This document shows, piece by piece, positions 17,749 through 27,257 of a stretch of 64,000 nt of DNA. Location of the stretch: the NCBI RefSeq assembly GCF_900105385.1, contig NZ_LT629772.1, positions 5,766,001 to 5,830,000 on the forward strand, read 5' to 3'. A model generated the notes under the pieces. That model worked only from the letters and a program-made list of their open reading frames with translations. It did not search any database and was not told the DNA's origin. Each line of letters starts with the position of its first letter. Position 1 is the first letter of the stretch. Made by a program: the position numbers and the translations under genes. Origin of the DNA: Microlunatus soli. Its GTDB lineage: Bacteria; Actinomycetota; Actinomycetes; Propionibacteriales; Propionibacteriaceae.

Positions 17749-19290
17749 ATGTCGGTCGATAGTCAGCTCACCGCGGTCCCGAGCCCGCGGACGTACCAGA
17801 TCCGCACCTACGGCTGCCAGATGAACGTGCACGATTCCGAACGGCTGGCAGGGCTGTTGGAGGACGCGGGATATCGGCAGGCGGCCGGTGACGAGGCCGA
17901 TGTCGTCGTCTTCAACACCTGCGCGGTCCGGGAGAACGCCGACAACCGGTTGTACGGCAACCTGGGCCATCTGCTGCCGGTGAAGCAGTCCCGTCCGGGG
18001 ATGCAGATCGCCGTCGGCGGCTGCCTGGCCCAGAAGGACCGCGGGCTGATCACCGAGAAGGCGCCCTGGGTGGACGTCGTCTTCGGGACCCACAACATCG
18101 GTCAGCTGCCGCGACTGCTGGAACGGGCTCGGGTCGAGTCCGAGGCCCAGGTCGAGATCGCCGAATCCTTGGAGCGTTTCCCGTCCACGCTGCCGACCCG
18201 CCGCGACTCTGCCTACTCCGCCTGGGTGTCGATCAGTGTCGGCTGCAACAACACCTGCACGTTCTGCATCGTGCCGGCATTGCGTGGCAAGGAGACCGAT
18301 CGGCGTCCGGGCGACATCCTGGCCGAGATCCGGATGCTTGTTGATCAAGGTGTCCAGGAGATCACCCTGCTCGGCCAGAATGTGAACGCCTACGGCGTCG
18401 AGTTCCGGGACCGGGAGGCGTTCAGCAAGCTGCTCCGGGCCTGTGGCGAGATCGACGGACTGGAACGGGTCCGCTTCACCTCGCCGCATCCGCGGGACTT
18501 CACCTCCGACGTGATCGCCGCGATGGCCGAGACCCCGAACGTGATGCCGCAGCTGCACATGCCGCTGCAGTCCGGTTCGGACGCGATCCTCAAGTCGATG
18601 CGACGCTCCTACCGCAGTGACCGCTATCTCAAGATCATCGACGACGTCCGGGCGGCGATGCCGGACGCGGCGATCACCACCGACATCATCGTCGGCTTTC
18701 CCGGCGAGACCGAGCAGGACTTCGCCGACACCCTGGAGGTCGTCCGGCAGTCCCGCTTCGCCAGCGCGTTCACCTTCCAGTACTCGATCCGACCCGGTAC
18801 GCCGGCCGCGACGATGCCGGACCAGGTGCCGCAGCCGGTGGTCCAGGAACGCTATGAACGTCTGGTCGAGCTGGTCAACGACATCAGCTGGCAGGAGAAC
18901 CGCAAGCTCGAGGGCCAACGGGTCGAGGTGATGTTCGCCGACGGCGAGGGGCGCAAGGACGCTGCCACCCATCGGATGTCCGGTCGGGCGCAGGACAACC
19001 GGTTGGTGCATGTCGCGGTGGGGGAGGACACAGCGAGCCGGCCCCGGCCGGGAGACCTCGGCGAGGTGGTGATCACCCGCGCCGCACCCCATCACCTGAC
19101 CGCAGACCCGATCGACGACGGCACCGACACGGCCGTGATCGGCCTACGCCGAACCCGTGGCGGCGACGCCTGGCAGGCGCGGCAGGAGTCAGCTGAACAA
19201 GATCAGCGCAACACGGTCGGTCTCGGGATGCCCACCCTCGGCGTTCCGGCGCCGTTGCCGCCGACGCAGGACAGCTGCCAGGTGCGGTAG
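17749..19290 (+). CDS. miaB: tRNA-2-methylthio-N6-dimethylallyladenosine synthase MiaB
   Basis: A 513-residue radical-SAM methylthiotransferase that adds the methylthio group to i6A37 of tRNAs, after MiaA. The N-terminal MTTase domain has its three cysteines in [16 protein letters not shown] and GGCLAQ. The radical-SAM cluster motif is CNNTCTFC, and the TRAM domain is near 380-445. About 60 C-terminal residues beyond TRAM look unstructured. The ATG lacks a ribosome site, and TACCCT lies 8 bases upstream, suggesting a leaderless mRNA. miaA lies 6 kb further on. Confidence 0.96.
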   Translation: MSVDSQLTAVPSPRTYQIRTYGCQMNVHDSERLAGLLEDAGYRQAAGDEADVVVFNTCAVRENADNRLYGNLGHLLPVKQSRPGMQIAVGGCLAQKDRGLITEKAPWVDVVFGTHNIGQLPRLLERARVESEAQVEIAESLERFPSTLPTRRDSAYSAWVSISVGCNNTCTFCIVPALRGKETDRRPGDILAEIRMLVDQGVQEITLLGQNVNAYGVEFRDREAFSKLLRACGEIDGLERVRFTSPHPRDFTSDVIAAMAETPNVMPQLHMPLQSGSDAILKSMRRSYRSDRYLKIIDDVRAAMPDAAITTDIIVGFPGETEQDFADTLEVVRQSRFASAFTFQYSIRPGTPAATMPDQVPQPVVQERYERLVELVNDISWQENRKLEGQRVEVMFADGEGRKDAATHRMSGRAQDNRLVHVAVGEDTASRPRPGDLGEVVITRAAPHHLTADPIDDGTDTAVIGLRRTRGGDAWQARQESAEQDQRNTVGLGMPTLGVPAPLPPTQDSCQVR

Positions 19291-19301
19291 CGTCATCGCC
19301 C

Positions 19302-19952
19302 GTGTCTGAAGCGCGACCGCTGGCGAGCCTGTACGACGTGATCGAGCGGCGACGCGATGTCCGCGCCGAGTTCACCGGCGAGCCGTTGCCTGATGATCAA
19401 CTTCTCCGTATCCTCGGCGCAGCGCACCAGGCTCCGAGCGTCGGGCACAGTCAGCCCTGGGACTTCATCCTGGTCCGCGACCCTGCCACCCGTCGTCGTT
19501 TCCAGCAGCACGTGGCCACCGAACGGGACGTGTTCGCCGACTCCCTGACCGGCGAGCGGGCCGAGACGTTCGGCAAGATCAAGATCGAAGGAATCCTGGA
19601 GTCAAGCCTCGGCGTCGTGGTCAGCTACGACCCCGATCGCGGCGGTCCGGCTGTCCTCGGACGGCATGCGATCGCCGACGCCGGCCTGTACTCGACCTGC
19701 CTGGCGATCCAGAACCTGTGGTTGGCCGCCACCGCCGAAGGACTCGGCGTCGGCTGGGTCTCCTTCTACCGCGAGGAATTCCTGCAACAGCTGCTCGATA
19801 TCCCGACGACGATCCGGCCGATCGCGTGGCTCTGCGTCGGCACCGTCAGCGGGTTGCAGGACACGCCGGATCTGGAACGCCACCGGTGGCGGAGCCGTCG
19901 ACCGCTCGCCGAGGCGATCCACGAAGGCAGCTACCGCGCGCCGCTCCGGTGA
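19302..19952 (+). CDS. bluB: 5,6-dimethylbenzimidazole synthase BluB
   Basis: A 216-residue flavin-destroying nitroreductase-fold enzyme that makes the lower ligand of vitamin B12 from reduced FMN. Diagnostic text: RRDVRAEF, AAHQAPSVGHSQPWDFILVRDP, KIKIEGILESSLGVVVSYD, VLGRHAIADAGLYSTCLAIQNLWLAA and GVGWVSFY. The GTG start is 11 bases past the miaB stop. TAGCGT at 19288-19293 ends 8 bases before it, so an internal leaderless promoter is plausible. The link to metabolism in this window is the B12-dependent reductase NrdJ. Confidence 0.92.
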   Translation: MSEARPLASLYDVIERRRDVRAEFTGEPLPDDQLLRILGAAHQAPSVGHSQPWDFILVRDPATRRRFQQHVATERDVFADSLTGERAETFGKIKIEGILESSLGVVVSYDPDRGGPAVLGRHAIADAGLYSTCLAIQNLWLAATAEGLGVGWVSFYREEFLQQLLDIPTTIRPIAWLCVGTVSGLQDTPDLERHRWRSRRPLAEAIHEGSYRAPLR

Positions 19953-19996
19953 GTCACCGCCGGTCTCGGTCCCGCGGCACGGAATGATGTCGGGTC

Positions 19997-21568
19997 ATGA
20001 GCGACATCAGTGGGTTCGATTGGTGGTTCCGGGACCGGGACTACGTGCTGCGCGAGCGGTTGGCCGACGTCGAGAGCCAGGCCTACGCGGCTTCGGCGCG
20101 CAGCAGTGCCCGGCTGAGCAGCCAGCTGTCCCGGCTGCAGGGCTCCCTGGAAAGCCGGTTGAATGCACTGTCGGCGGCCTTCGACGCCTATGTCGAACTG
20201 GGTGACCTCCGCGAACAACTTGCCGGCTACGGCGACTCGGCGGCCATCCGTCGCGAGTCGTTGGCCGCGATCGCTGCGCTCGGCGACGGCAGGCCGGCCC
20301 AGCCGGTCGACGACCGCAACACCGGTTACTGGGTCGCGCCGGCGACCAACGCCCTGATCGCCCGGGTCACCGGCGCACCGGACGAGGCAACGGAGGCCCG
20401 GCTCGCCGAGGCCGACCCGTCGGCCGAGGTGTTCCTGGTGGCAGCCGCCGGGGCGCTCGGCCACGGCGCCGGCGTCGCCGCCCGCGTGCCCGCCCTGCTG
20501 CAACCGACTGACGGCCGACTGGTTGACAGCCAGCAGACCATCTGGCGGGCCGTGGTCGAGGGCAGTTACGGCGAGGGCCTGTTGCCCGTGCTGCTGCAGG
20601 ATTGGGCTGCCTGGATGCCTGCCGACGACGGCGCCGACTGGTGGGGTTGGGCGCACCGGGAGGGATCGGCCTCCGGACGGACAACGCTGGACTGGATCGA
20701 GCAGCAGGCCTCGGCAGCCACCGACCGACCGGCACCGATCGAGGCCCAGCCAGAACAGCAGCCGGTAGAGCAGGCCGACCAGCCCGCAGCGCAGGTCGAC
20801 CAGCGGCCGACCGGCAGTGTCGGCGGCCTGCGGCAACTCGTGTTCGAGCTGATCGACGCCGGTTACGGTGCGGAGCGTGAGCTGCTGATCCGGGCTCGCG
20901 CTCTGCGCGCTCGGATCGAGAATCCGACTCCGGGGCATTCCGAGGAACAGCCCGATGGTCAGGGCGCTGCCGATGCCGCCGAGTCGTCGGCGACGGTGGC
21001 CCAGGTGGTCCGGGCGAGCTTCCTGCAGGCCCCGGCAGGTTCACAGGCTCGGGCAGACCTGCGAGCGGCGGTCGTCCCCGGTCTGCTCGCTGCGATCGAG
21101 GGCGAGACTCCGAATGTGCTGCACAGCGAGCCGACCAGCGTTCTCGTCCGGGTGTCGGGGAAATCGGTTCCGGTCACCGCCGACGGGCCGGATCGTCAGG
21201 CCTGGGCAGCGGCCCAGCGGGTGCCTCCGGTGACCGACCCCGCCAACGGCAATCCGCGGCTGTACGGGTTCGCCGGCGCGGCCGGCGGCTGCATCGTGCT
21301 GGCCCTGATCCTGGCGATCGCCGGTGTCTCCGCGGTCCTGGTGGTCCTCCTGCTGCTCGTCGGGGTGGTGTTCGGCGTGCTCGCCGGACGGGTGCTGCTG
21401 GGCCGACGGGCAGAGCAGCAGGAACACCAGCGTCAGCAGCAGTCCAACAACGAACGGATCGAGCAGGCCGTACGCAGCGCGCAGCAGACCGACGCGACGC
21501 AGCGCGACGCGGTGCAGCAGTCCGCTGCCCAGCTCGATCGGATCCGGGCAGCACTCAGCGCCGGTTAG
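19997..21568 (+). CDS. Hypothetical membrane protein with coiled coils
   Basis: A 523-residue protein I do not recognise. The N-terminus (residues 1-75) is a helical, coiled-coil-like stretch opening with DWWFRDRDYVLRERL. A helical middle follows, then a Pro/Gln/Ala-rich linker near 240-275 and a second helical region. Two adjacent membrane helices span about 425-470. The Gln-rich coiled-coil tail (residues 475-520) is probably cytoplasmic. It follows bluB on the same strand by 44 bases. The layout suggests a membrane-tethered scaffold or sensor, but no catalytic motif is visible. Confidence 0.7.
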   Translation: MSDISGFDWWFRDRDYVLRERLADVESQAYAASARSSARLSSQLSRLQGSLESRLNALSAAFDAYVELGDLREQLAGYGDSAAIRRESLAAIAALGDGRPAQPVDDRNTGYWVAPATNALIARVTGAPDEATEARLAEADPSAEVFLVAAAGALGHGAGVAARVPALLQPTDGRLVDSQQTIWRAVVEGSYGEGLLPVLLQDWAAWMPADDGADWWGWAHREGSASGRTTLDWIEQQASAATDRPAPIEAQPEQQPVEQADQPAAQVDQRPTGSVGGLRQLVFELIDAGYGAERELLIRARALRARIENPTPGHSEEQPDGQGAADAAESSATVAQVVRASFLQAPAGSQARADLRAAVVPGLLAAIEGETPNVLHSEPTSVLVRVSGKSVPVTADGPDRQAWAAAQRVPPVTDPANGNPRLYGFAGAAGGCIVLALILAIAGVSAVLVVLLLLVGVVFGVLAGRVLLGRRAEQQEHQRQQQSNNERIEQAVRSAQQTDATQRDAVQQSAAQLDRIRAALSAG

Positions 21569-21643
21569 CCCGCCCCCAGGAGTCCCGCGGCACGGCAGTT
21601 CGGATGCCGAGATCTCGTCCTGCGGAATGTACTCTGACGCCCC

Positions 21644-22813
21644 GTGAGTAGCACCGAAACAGCCACCGATCCGAATCAGCCGGTCGCGAGCCGGTCGACC
21701 AGCACGACGGCCACAGCCACCGCGACGGCGGCGGTACCGGCCAGGGCGACCCGGCTGCGTGGTTTGGACGGCCTGCGGTTCGTAGCGGCGTTCGCCGTGC
21801 TCGGCTATCACTTCACCGGGATCGGGCTGGACACCTGGGGTGTGATCCCCGCCGTCAAGTTCCCGACCCTGCAGCACCTCACCCGCTACGGCTTCATCGG
21901 CGTCGAGCTGTTCTTCATGATCTCCGGCTTCGTGATCTTGATGACGGCGTACGGACGCAAGCTGGAGGACTTCGTGGCCTCGCGTGCGTCGCGGCTGTTC
22001 CCTGCGTACTGGGCGGCGGTGATCATCACCGTCATCCTGCAGCAGTTCTGGCACGGTGGCCGCGGGACCGGACTGATGGACGGGCTGGTCAATCTGACGA
22101 TGATGCAGGGCGCCTTCGATGTCAGCCCGGTGCAGGGCGCCTTCTGGACCCTCTGGGTCGAGTTGAAGTTCTATCTGCTGATGGGCGTCTTCGTGCTGGT
22201 CGGGATCACCCGCCGACGGGTGCTCGCGTTCGCGCTGATCTGGCCGGTGATGGGGCAACTCGCCGATGCCACCGACACCAACTTGCTGAACTCGCTGCTG
22301 TTCCCGACCTATGCTCCGTTCTTCGCCGTCGGCATGTTGCTGTTCCTGATCTACCGCGATCGCGGTGACATCGTCGCCTGGCTCGGCGTCGGACTGAACC
22401 TGATCTGGTGTCTGCAATACGTCACCGACTACGCCGAGCGGGCCAGCGAGTTGGTGAAGCGACCGGTCTCACCGACCGTGTTGGCCGTCATCGTGCTGCT
22501 GATGGTGGTGGCGATCTGGGCCGTGAGCTCGGGCCCGTTGGCAGCACTGGACTGGCGCTGGCTGACCGTGGTCGGTGGGCTGACCTATCCGCTGTATCTG
22601 ATCCACGTCCAGTTCGGTTTCTTCATCATCGACCTCACCCACGAGCACCTGCCCGCCTATCTGGTGCTGGCGATGGCGATCGCCGTGGTGCTGGTGCTGG
22701 CCGTCCTGCTGCACTACGGGGTGGAGGAACGGCTGCACCGGCCGATGCGCAAGGCCGTCCGCAACGCGTTGAACAAGACCAGCCAGGCCGCCACCGGAGG
22801 CCGCAACGGTTGA
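21644..22813 (+). CDS. Acyltransferase family 3 (OafA/YrhL-like) membrane protein
   Basis: A 389-residue integral membrane O-acyltransferase with about ten membrane helices. The hallmark RxxGLDGLRFVAAFAVLGYHF near residues 33-53 carries the R-X10-H motif, and FIGVELFFMISGFVI follows. Such enzymes acetylate or succinylate cell-surface glycans, lipids or antibiotics. The GTG start has TACTCT 8 bases upstream and no ribosome site, so it is probably leaderless. The acceptor is unknown. Confidence 0.88.
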   Translation: MSSTETATDPNQPVASRSTSTTATATATAAVPARATRLRGLDGLRFVAAFAVLGYHFTGIGLDTWGVIPAVKFPTLQHLTRYGFIGVELFFMISGFVILMTAYGRKLEDFVASRASRLFPAYWAAVIITVILQQFWHGGRGTGLMDGLVNLTMMQGAFDVSPVQGAFWTLWVELKFYLLMGVFVLVGITRRRVLAFALIWPVMGQLADATDTNLLNSLLFPTYAPFFAVGMLLFLIYRDRGDIVAWLGVGLNLIWCLQYVTDYAERASELVKRPVSPTVLAVIVLLMVVAIWAVSSGPLAALDWRWLTVVGGLTYPLYLIHVQFGFFIIDLTHEHLPAYLVLAMAIAVVLVLAVLLHYGVEERLHRPMRKAVRNALNKTSQAATGGRNG

Positions 22814-22841
22814 TCACCGGCCGGTTCACCGGCAGGTCTGA

Positions 22842-24794
22842 TCAATGAGGGCGGCCGCTGCTCCTCTTCCCGGCGGCGAGACCGACAAGCACCGGATCGT
22901 GATCACTGGACCGATAGGGATCGGCACGGTAGTAGTCGATCTTGGTCGTCCGGTAGGTCGAGTATTCCGCGGCCAGCGGCTCGGGGGAGTTGATGCCCCA
23001 GACGCCGGCGCCGTCCAACCGCTTGCGGGCCGCCTTGTTCAGCAGCACATGGTCCAGTGAGCCGGCCAGCCCGTCGAAGGTGTAGGAATACTGATCGGCG
23101 GGTGCTGCGTTGGCGAAGCCGGCAGCGGCCAGGGTCCGGATCGGGTCCTCCTGGCTGTAGGAGTTGAAGTCACCGATCAGGGCGACCGATTTGATCTTGG
23201 TCCGCTTGCGCACCGCACTGATCCAGCTCGACAGCGCCTTCGCCTGTTCGATCCGGGACGCGTTCCACGCACCCTGTCCGTCGCCCTGGTCGGCGTTCGG
23301 TCCGTCGTCGGGGGCTGAGCCCTTGGATTTGAAGTGATTGACCGACACCAGGACGGGCTCACCACCGCCGGCCGGTGCGAAGCCGGCGGCGATCGGGGTG
23401 CGGGCATTGGCGAAGGCGCCGCCACTGCCGGCGTCGGCGCCGTCGGCATAGGGGGCGGTGACGAGTTCTGCCTTGCCCGGTTGGTAGATCAGCGCATTGG
23501 TGATCACGTCCGCCTCGTCCGGCAGTTGCTTGCTGGACGGCACGAAGGCCCACTTGTCGTCCTCGTGGGCAGCCTTGTTCAGGGCATCGACCAGGGTGGA
23601 CACCGCCTCATCGGTCTGCTCGCCGAGCTGGGCGGAGTTCTCGATCTCCATCAGGCCGGCGACCGACGGATCAAGCTGGTTGATCGCGGCGACGATCTTG
23701 GCCTGCTGTCGGCCAAGATCATCAGCGTCCCAGGCGCCGCGGACGTCGCAGTCGAAGGTGACGTTGTCCGATCCGGAGGTGTCGGGATTGCCACCGGTGC
23801 AGCTATCCCGTCCCTGTCCGGTGCTGGTGAAGTAGTTGAGCACGTTGAACGAGGCGACCCGTAGGCCGTTGCCGACCGTCGGCACCGCCGGTTTGGGTTG
23901 TTCCTCGACGGTCGCGATCTCCTCACCGGCTGCGATCGGTGCGGTCGGATTGAACTTCCAGCTGTCGTTGCGGTAGTCGACGATCACGGGTTCGTTGATC
24001 GTCACCTGGTCGCCACGCCGGATGTCGTGATCACGGGTGAGGTAGGGCAGCGTGCCACCGGCGAAGTCGTCGGTGGCGGTGAAGGTCTGATTCGTCCCGT
24101 CGTCCAGGCCGACCGCGTTGGCCTCGTTGGCAGTCAGCTGATCGGTGTAGGCCGGGGTGTCGGGCGCGCCGACGTCGGTCGGCTGGACCGGGACACCGTC
24201 GGCGCCGAGTGCCAACTCGCCGTACTTGTACAGCGGATAGGTGTCGGCGACGGCGAACGACTGGTCCGGCTGTAGCAGCATCGACTCCAGGTTTTCCCGG
24301 TGTGCTGCGGTGTCCTGCCAGCGCACCCCGGTGATCGGCTTCGGAGCTGGCAGGGACTGCTCCACCGGATCGACACCGGTGGCGTTGATCTCGGTCAGGC
24401 CCTGGTATTCGCTGATCTTGCCGGTCACGGTGACCGCATCGCCGAGCTGTACGTCGTACGGTGCGGTGCCCATCTTCGATCCGGCGTAGACGAAGACCGC
24501 GGAGGACGGTTGCTCAGGATCCCAGCTGCCGCCGGATCCCGGGGCCTGGATGACGAAACCCGCAAAGCCCTTGGCTGCCGGGTAGACCGCGGTGATCACC
24601 GACGGCTCGGTGCTGACGGTCTGGCCGACCAGGGGACTGGAGGCCCCGGTGCCCTGGATGGCGGTGATCGACTGTTCGGCGGCGGCTTGCGCGGGCCCGG
24701 GAAAGATGATCATGCCGGCGGCAGCGAGGGTCCCGGCTGCCAGAGCGGCGACCGCTCGTCGGGTCGGGGTCGGTCTGGCGGGACGTAGCTGCAC
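22842..24794 (-). CDS. Secreted ExeM/NucH-family extracellular endonuclease
   Basis: A 650-residue exported nuclease. The GTG at 24794 follows CAGGAG. A signal peptide ends near AQAAAEQ (residue ~38). An OB-like domain follows (QGTGASSPLVGQTV... GDAVTVTGKISEYQGLTEI), then the endonuclease/exonuclease/phosphatase domain with VASFNVLNYF, GLMEIENS, VNHFKSKG, LIGDFNSY and SSDHDPVLVG, covering the metal and catalytic residues. No sortase or anchor motif, so it is probably released. Role: DNA scavenging or eDNA breakdown. Confidence 0.92.
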   Translation of the reverse strand: MQLRPARPTPTRRAVAALAAGTLAAAGMIIFPGPAQAAAEQSITAIQGTGASSPLVGQTVSTEPSVITAVYPAAKGFAGFVIQAPGSGGSWDPEQPSSAVFVYAGSKMGTAPYDVQLGDAVTVTGKISEYQGLTEINATGVDPVEQSLPAPKPITGVRWQDTAAHRENLESMLLQPDQSFAVADTYPLYKYGELALGADGVPVQPTDVGAPDTPAYTDQLTANEANAVGLDDGTNQTFTATDDFAGGTLPYLTRDHDIRRGDQVTINEPVIVDYRNDSWKFNPTAPIAAGEEIATVEEQPKPAVPTVGNGLRVASFNVLNYFTSTGQGRDSCTGGNPDTSGSDNVTFDCDVRGAWDADDLGRQQAKIVAAINQLDPSVAGLMEIENSAQLGEQTDEAVSTLVDALNKAAHEDDKWAFVPSSKQLPDEADVITNALIYQPGKAELVTAPYADGADAGSGGAFANARTPIAAGFAPAGGGEPVLVSVNHFKSKGSAPDDGPNADQGDGQGAWNASRIEQAKALSSWISAVRKRTKIKSVALIGDFNSYSQEDPIRTLAAAGFANAAPADQYSYTFDGLAGSLDHVLLNKAARKRLDGAGVWGINSPEPLAAEYSTYRTTKIDYYRADPYRSSDHDPVLVGLAAGKRSSGRPH

Positions 24795-24982
24795 GGTCGG
24801 CTCCTGGAGTGATCAGCGGGACAGGCGGGAGTCTAGGCAGCTCGGGGTGAACGGTGTCGGTGTTCGCCGTACTGCCGTCGGGTCGTCATCTTCTGATCAT
24901 CTGTCGGCTGCCGATCACCGGTCGTGATCAAGAATTGCAACGGCATTGGAGAATGACGATCATCGGTGCCAGAGAAGAGAAA

Positions 24983-25024
24983 AGACGCCGGGCGGGACCC
25001 TGTGCGGGGTCCCTCCCGGCGTCT
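24983..25024 (-). terminator. Rho-independent terminator of the MT0933-like gene
   Basis: A 10-bp GC-rich stem (AGACGCCGGG with its complement), one mismatch and a further 7 bp (GGGACCC/GGGTCCC) close a 6-base loop. In the leftward direction it is followed by a T/C-rich run (complement of agagaagagaaa). It lies about 50 bases after the stop of the small gene at 25074-25283. Confidence 0.85.
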
Positions 25025-25073
25025 GATCGCTATGACCGTGGAACTTCTCGGTCGAGATGCTCTCGACCGATGG

Positions 25074-25283
25074 TCACTGGCCTTCTTGCTGACCGGCGTC
25101 CTGGTTGTCAGAGCCGAGGAACTCGCCCGCCTTGTCCTTGGCGAAGTCGGAGCCCTGATCGATCTGATCGCCGTACTTCCCACCGGTCTTCTCGTCGATG
25201 GCATCGGCGCCTTGGTCGACGGCATCGTTGATCTTGTCGGTGTTCTCGCCAGCAAGATCCTTGGCCTTATCGAAAATACCCAT
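25074..25283 (-). CDS. MT0933 (Rv0909)-like small antitoxin-family protein
   Basis: A 69-residue acidic, helical protein: MGIFDKAKDLAGENTDKIN, then QGADAIDEKTGGKYGDQIDQGSDFAKDKAG. This matches the MT0933 antitoxin-like family, common as stand-alone copies in actinobacteria and resembling stress/CsbD-like small proteins. No toxin-sized partner gene adjoins it, so an antitoxin role is doubtful. A strong terminator follows. Confidence 0.85.
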   Translation of the reverse strand: MGIFDKAKDLAGENTDKINDAVDQGADAIDEKTGGKYGDQIDQGSDFAKDKAGEFLGSDNQDAGQQEGQ

Positions 25284-25414
25284 GGCTACTCCTTCGTCTC
25301 GGTGACCACCTGTTGGTGATCGCTGACCTTCGCATTCTTACGCACCTTCGGGTCAGAGCGCGACCCCCGGGCCCTCAACATCGCCCGATGTTCGCGTTGC
25401 GCGATCATGAAGAC

Positions 25415-26362
25415 GTGACAAACCACGCCCAGATCGAACCGGCTGAGACACCGGTGCCGGTGCTGATCGGTCCGACGGCCTCCGGCAAATCCTCGCTGGC
25501 CGTGCGGCTGGCGCGGCGTCTGATCGACGACAGTCGACCGGCCGAGATCGTGAACGCCGATTCGATGCTGGTCTATCGAGGCATGGACATCGGCACCGCC
25601 AAGCCGACGCTCGCCGAACGAGGAGGCGTCCGGCACCATCTGATCGACATCTTCGATCTCGACCGAACCGCTTCAGTCGCCGACTTCCAACAACTCGCGC
25701 GGGCCGCGATCACCGACTGCCGGGACCGCGGCGTCGTACCGGTGGTCGTCGGCGGCTCGGCGCTCTACGTTCGTGCCATCGTCGATCGGTTCGAGTTCCC
25801 GGGCACTGACCCGCAGCTCCGAGCCGCCTTGGAGGCCGACCTGGAAAGGATCGGCGCCGATCGACTGCATCGGCGGTTGGCCGACCGCGACCCTGGTGCG
25901 GCGGCGTCGATCCTGCCGGGCAACGGTCGGCGGATCGTGCGTGCCCTGGAGGTCATCGAGTTGACCGGTCGGCCGTACAGCGCCTCGCTTCCCGAGCCGC
26001 AGTACGCGATCGACGGCGTGATCGAGATCGGCCTCGATCTGCCGCGACCGGTGCTCGACGAACGCATCGAGGCTCGCGTCGACCAGATGTGGGCCGACGG
26101 TTTCGTCGACGAGGTCCGCCGGCTGGAACAGCGGGGACTCCGCAACGGGCTCACCGCCAGCCGCGCCCTGGGCTATCGCCAGATCCTGCAGTACCTCGCC
26201 GGTGAACTCGACGAACAGCAGGCCAGACAGCGCACCATCACCCAGACCCGCAAGTTCGCCCGACGACAGGACGGCTGGTTCCGACGCGACCCGCGCATCA
26301 CCTGGTTGGACGGGATGGCCGACGATCTCGTCGACCGAGCGCTGCCCCTCGTCGCTTCCTGA
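25415..26362 (+). CDS. miaA: tRNA dimethylallyltransferase MiaA
   Basis: A 315-residue enzyme transferring the dimethylallyl group to A37 of tRNAs, giving the substrate of MiaB. P-loop GPTASGKSS near residue 14, NADSMLVYRGMDIGTAKPT, the catalytic-region GGSALYVRAIVDRFEFPG, and the C-terminal TRKFARRQDGWFRRDPRITWL. The GTG at 25415 gives the normal family length; an ATG at 25388 is a possible alternative. The dapF gene follows after 20 bases. Confidence 0.95.
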   Translation: MTNHAQIEPAETPVPVLIGPTASGKSSLAVRLARRLIDDSRPAEIVNADSMLVYRGMDIGTAKPTLAERGGVRHHLIDIFDLDRTASVADFQQLARAAITDCRDRGVVPVVVGGSALYVRAIVDRFEFPGTDPQLRAALEADLERIGADRLHRRLADRDPGAAASILPGNGRRIVRALEVIELTGRPYSASLPEPQYAIDGVIEIGLDLPRPVLDERIEARVDQMWADGFVDEVRRLEQRGLRNGLTASRALGYRQILQYLAGELDEQQARQRTITQTRKFARRQDGWFRRDPRITWLDGMADDLVDRALPLVAS

Positions 26363-26382
26363 TCACCTGTCAGACTGGTGCC

Positions 26383-27210
26383 GTGCAGCAGATCGAGTTC
26401 ATCAAGGGCCACGGCACCGAGAACGACTTCGTGATCGTTCCCGATCTCGACGGGGAGCTCGACCTGACTCCGGCGGAGGTCGCTGCGATCTGTGACCGAC
26501 GGGCCGGGATCGGCGCCGACGGCGTGCTGCGGGTGGTCGCTTCGCAGCACGTGCCGGACTGGGACGGCCCGGATGATCTGTGGTTCATGGATTACCACAA
26601 CGCCGACGGGTCGGTCAGCGAGATGTGCGGCAACGGGGTCCGCGTTTTCGCCCATTTCCTGATCGAGCGCGGGCTGGCAACCGGCCCGGTGATCGACATC
26701 GCCACCCGGGACGGTCTGAAGCCGACCGAGGTGTTGGCCGACGGCCGCTATCGGGTCAATATGGGCCCGATCGAGGTCGACGACGATCCGGTCGCGGTGC
26801 AGGTCGGCGGACTGGGCTCGGAGATCTCCGCATTCCCTGCTGACGTAGGAAATCCCCATGCCGTCGCCTTCGTCGATGATCTTGACGTGCTGGAGTTGTT
26901 CCACGCTCCGACCTGGGCGCCCGCTGACCGGTTCCCCGCCGGTGTGAACATCGAATTCATCAAGCCGGTCGGACCGCGGCACATCGCCATGCGGGTCTTC
27001 GAACGCGGCTCGGGGGAGACCCGCTCCTGTGGCACCGGTACCTGCGCCGCGGCCGCGGTCGCGGCTCGCCGGGCCGGAGAGTCGACCTTTCCGATCAGCT
27101 ACCGGGTCGACGTACCGGGCGGCACGGTCGAGGTCGAGTTGCAGGAACGGCAGAGCTATCTGACCGGACCCGCCGAGATCGTCGCCGAGGGGACGTTTCG
27201 GCTGGCTTGA
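26383..27210 (+). CDS. dapF: Diaminopimelate epimerase DapF
   Basis: A 275-residue PLP-independent epimerase converting LL- to meso-diaminopimelate for lysine and peptidoglycan synthesis. The two catalytic cysteines are in EMCGNGVRVF and RSCGTGTCAAA. FIKGHGTENDFV opens the protein. The GTG start lies 20 bases after miaA, so the genes are probably co-transcribed. Length is standard. Confidence 0.96.
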   Translation: MQQIEFIKGHGTENDFVIVPDLDGELDLTPAEVAAICDRRAGIGADGVLRVVASQHVPDWDGPDDLWFMDYHNADGSVSEMCGNGVRVFAHFLIERGLATGPVIDIATRDGLKPTEVLADGRYRVNMGPIEVDDDPVAVQVGGLGSEISAFPADVGNPHAVAFVDDLDVLELFHAPTWAPADRFPAGVNIEFIKPVGPRHIAMRVFERGSGETRSCGTGTCAAAAVAARRAGESTFPISYRVDVPGGTVEVELQERQSYLTGPAEIVAEGTFRLA

Positions 27211-27257
27211 GCCGGCACCGGTCGGGTGATCGACCTCGGGACCGTCATAGTGTCCCC

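Noticed and set aside
25074-25283. Toxin-antitoxin module
   Set aside because: The MT0933-like protein has no adjacent toxin gene; neighbours are a nuclease terminator region and miaA. Stand-alone copies are common.
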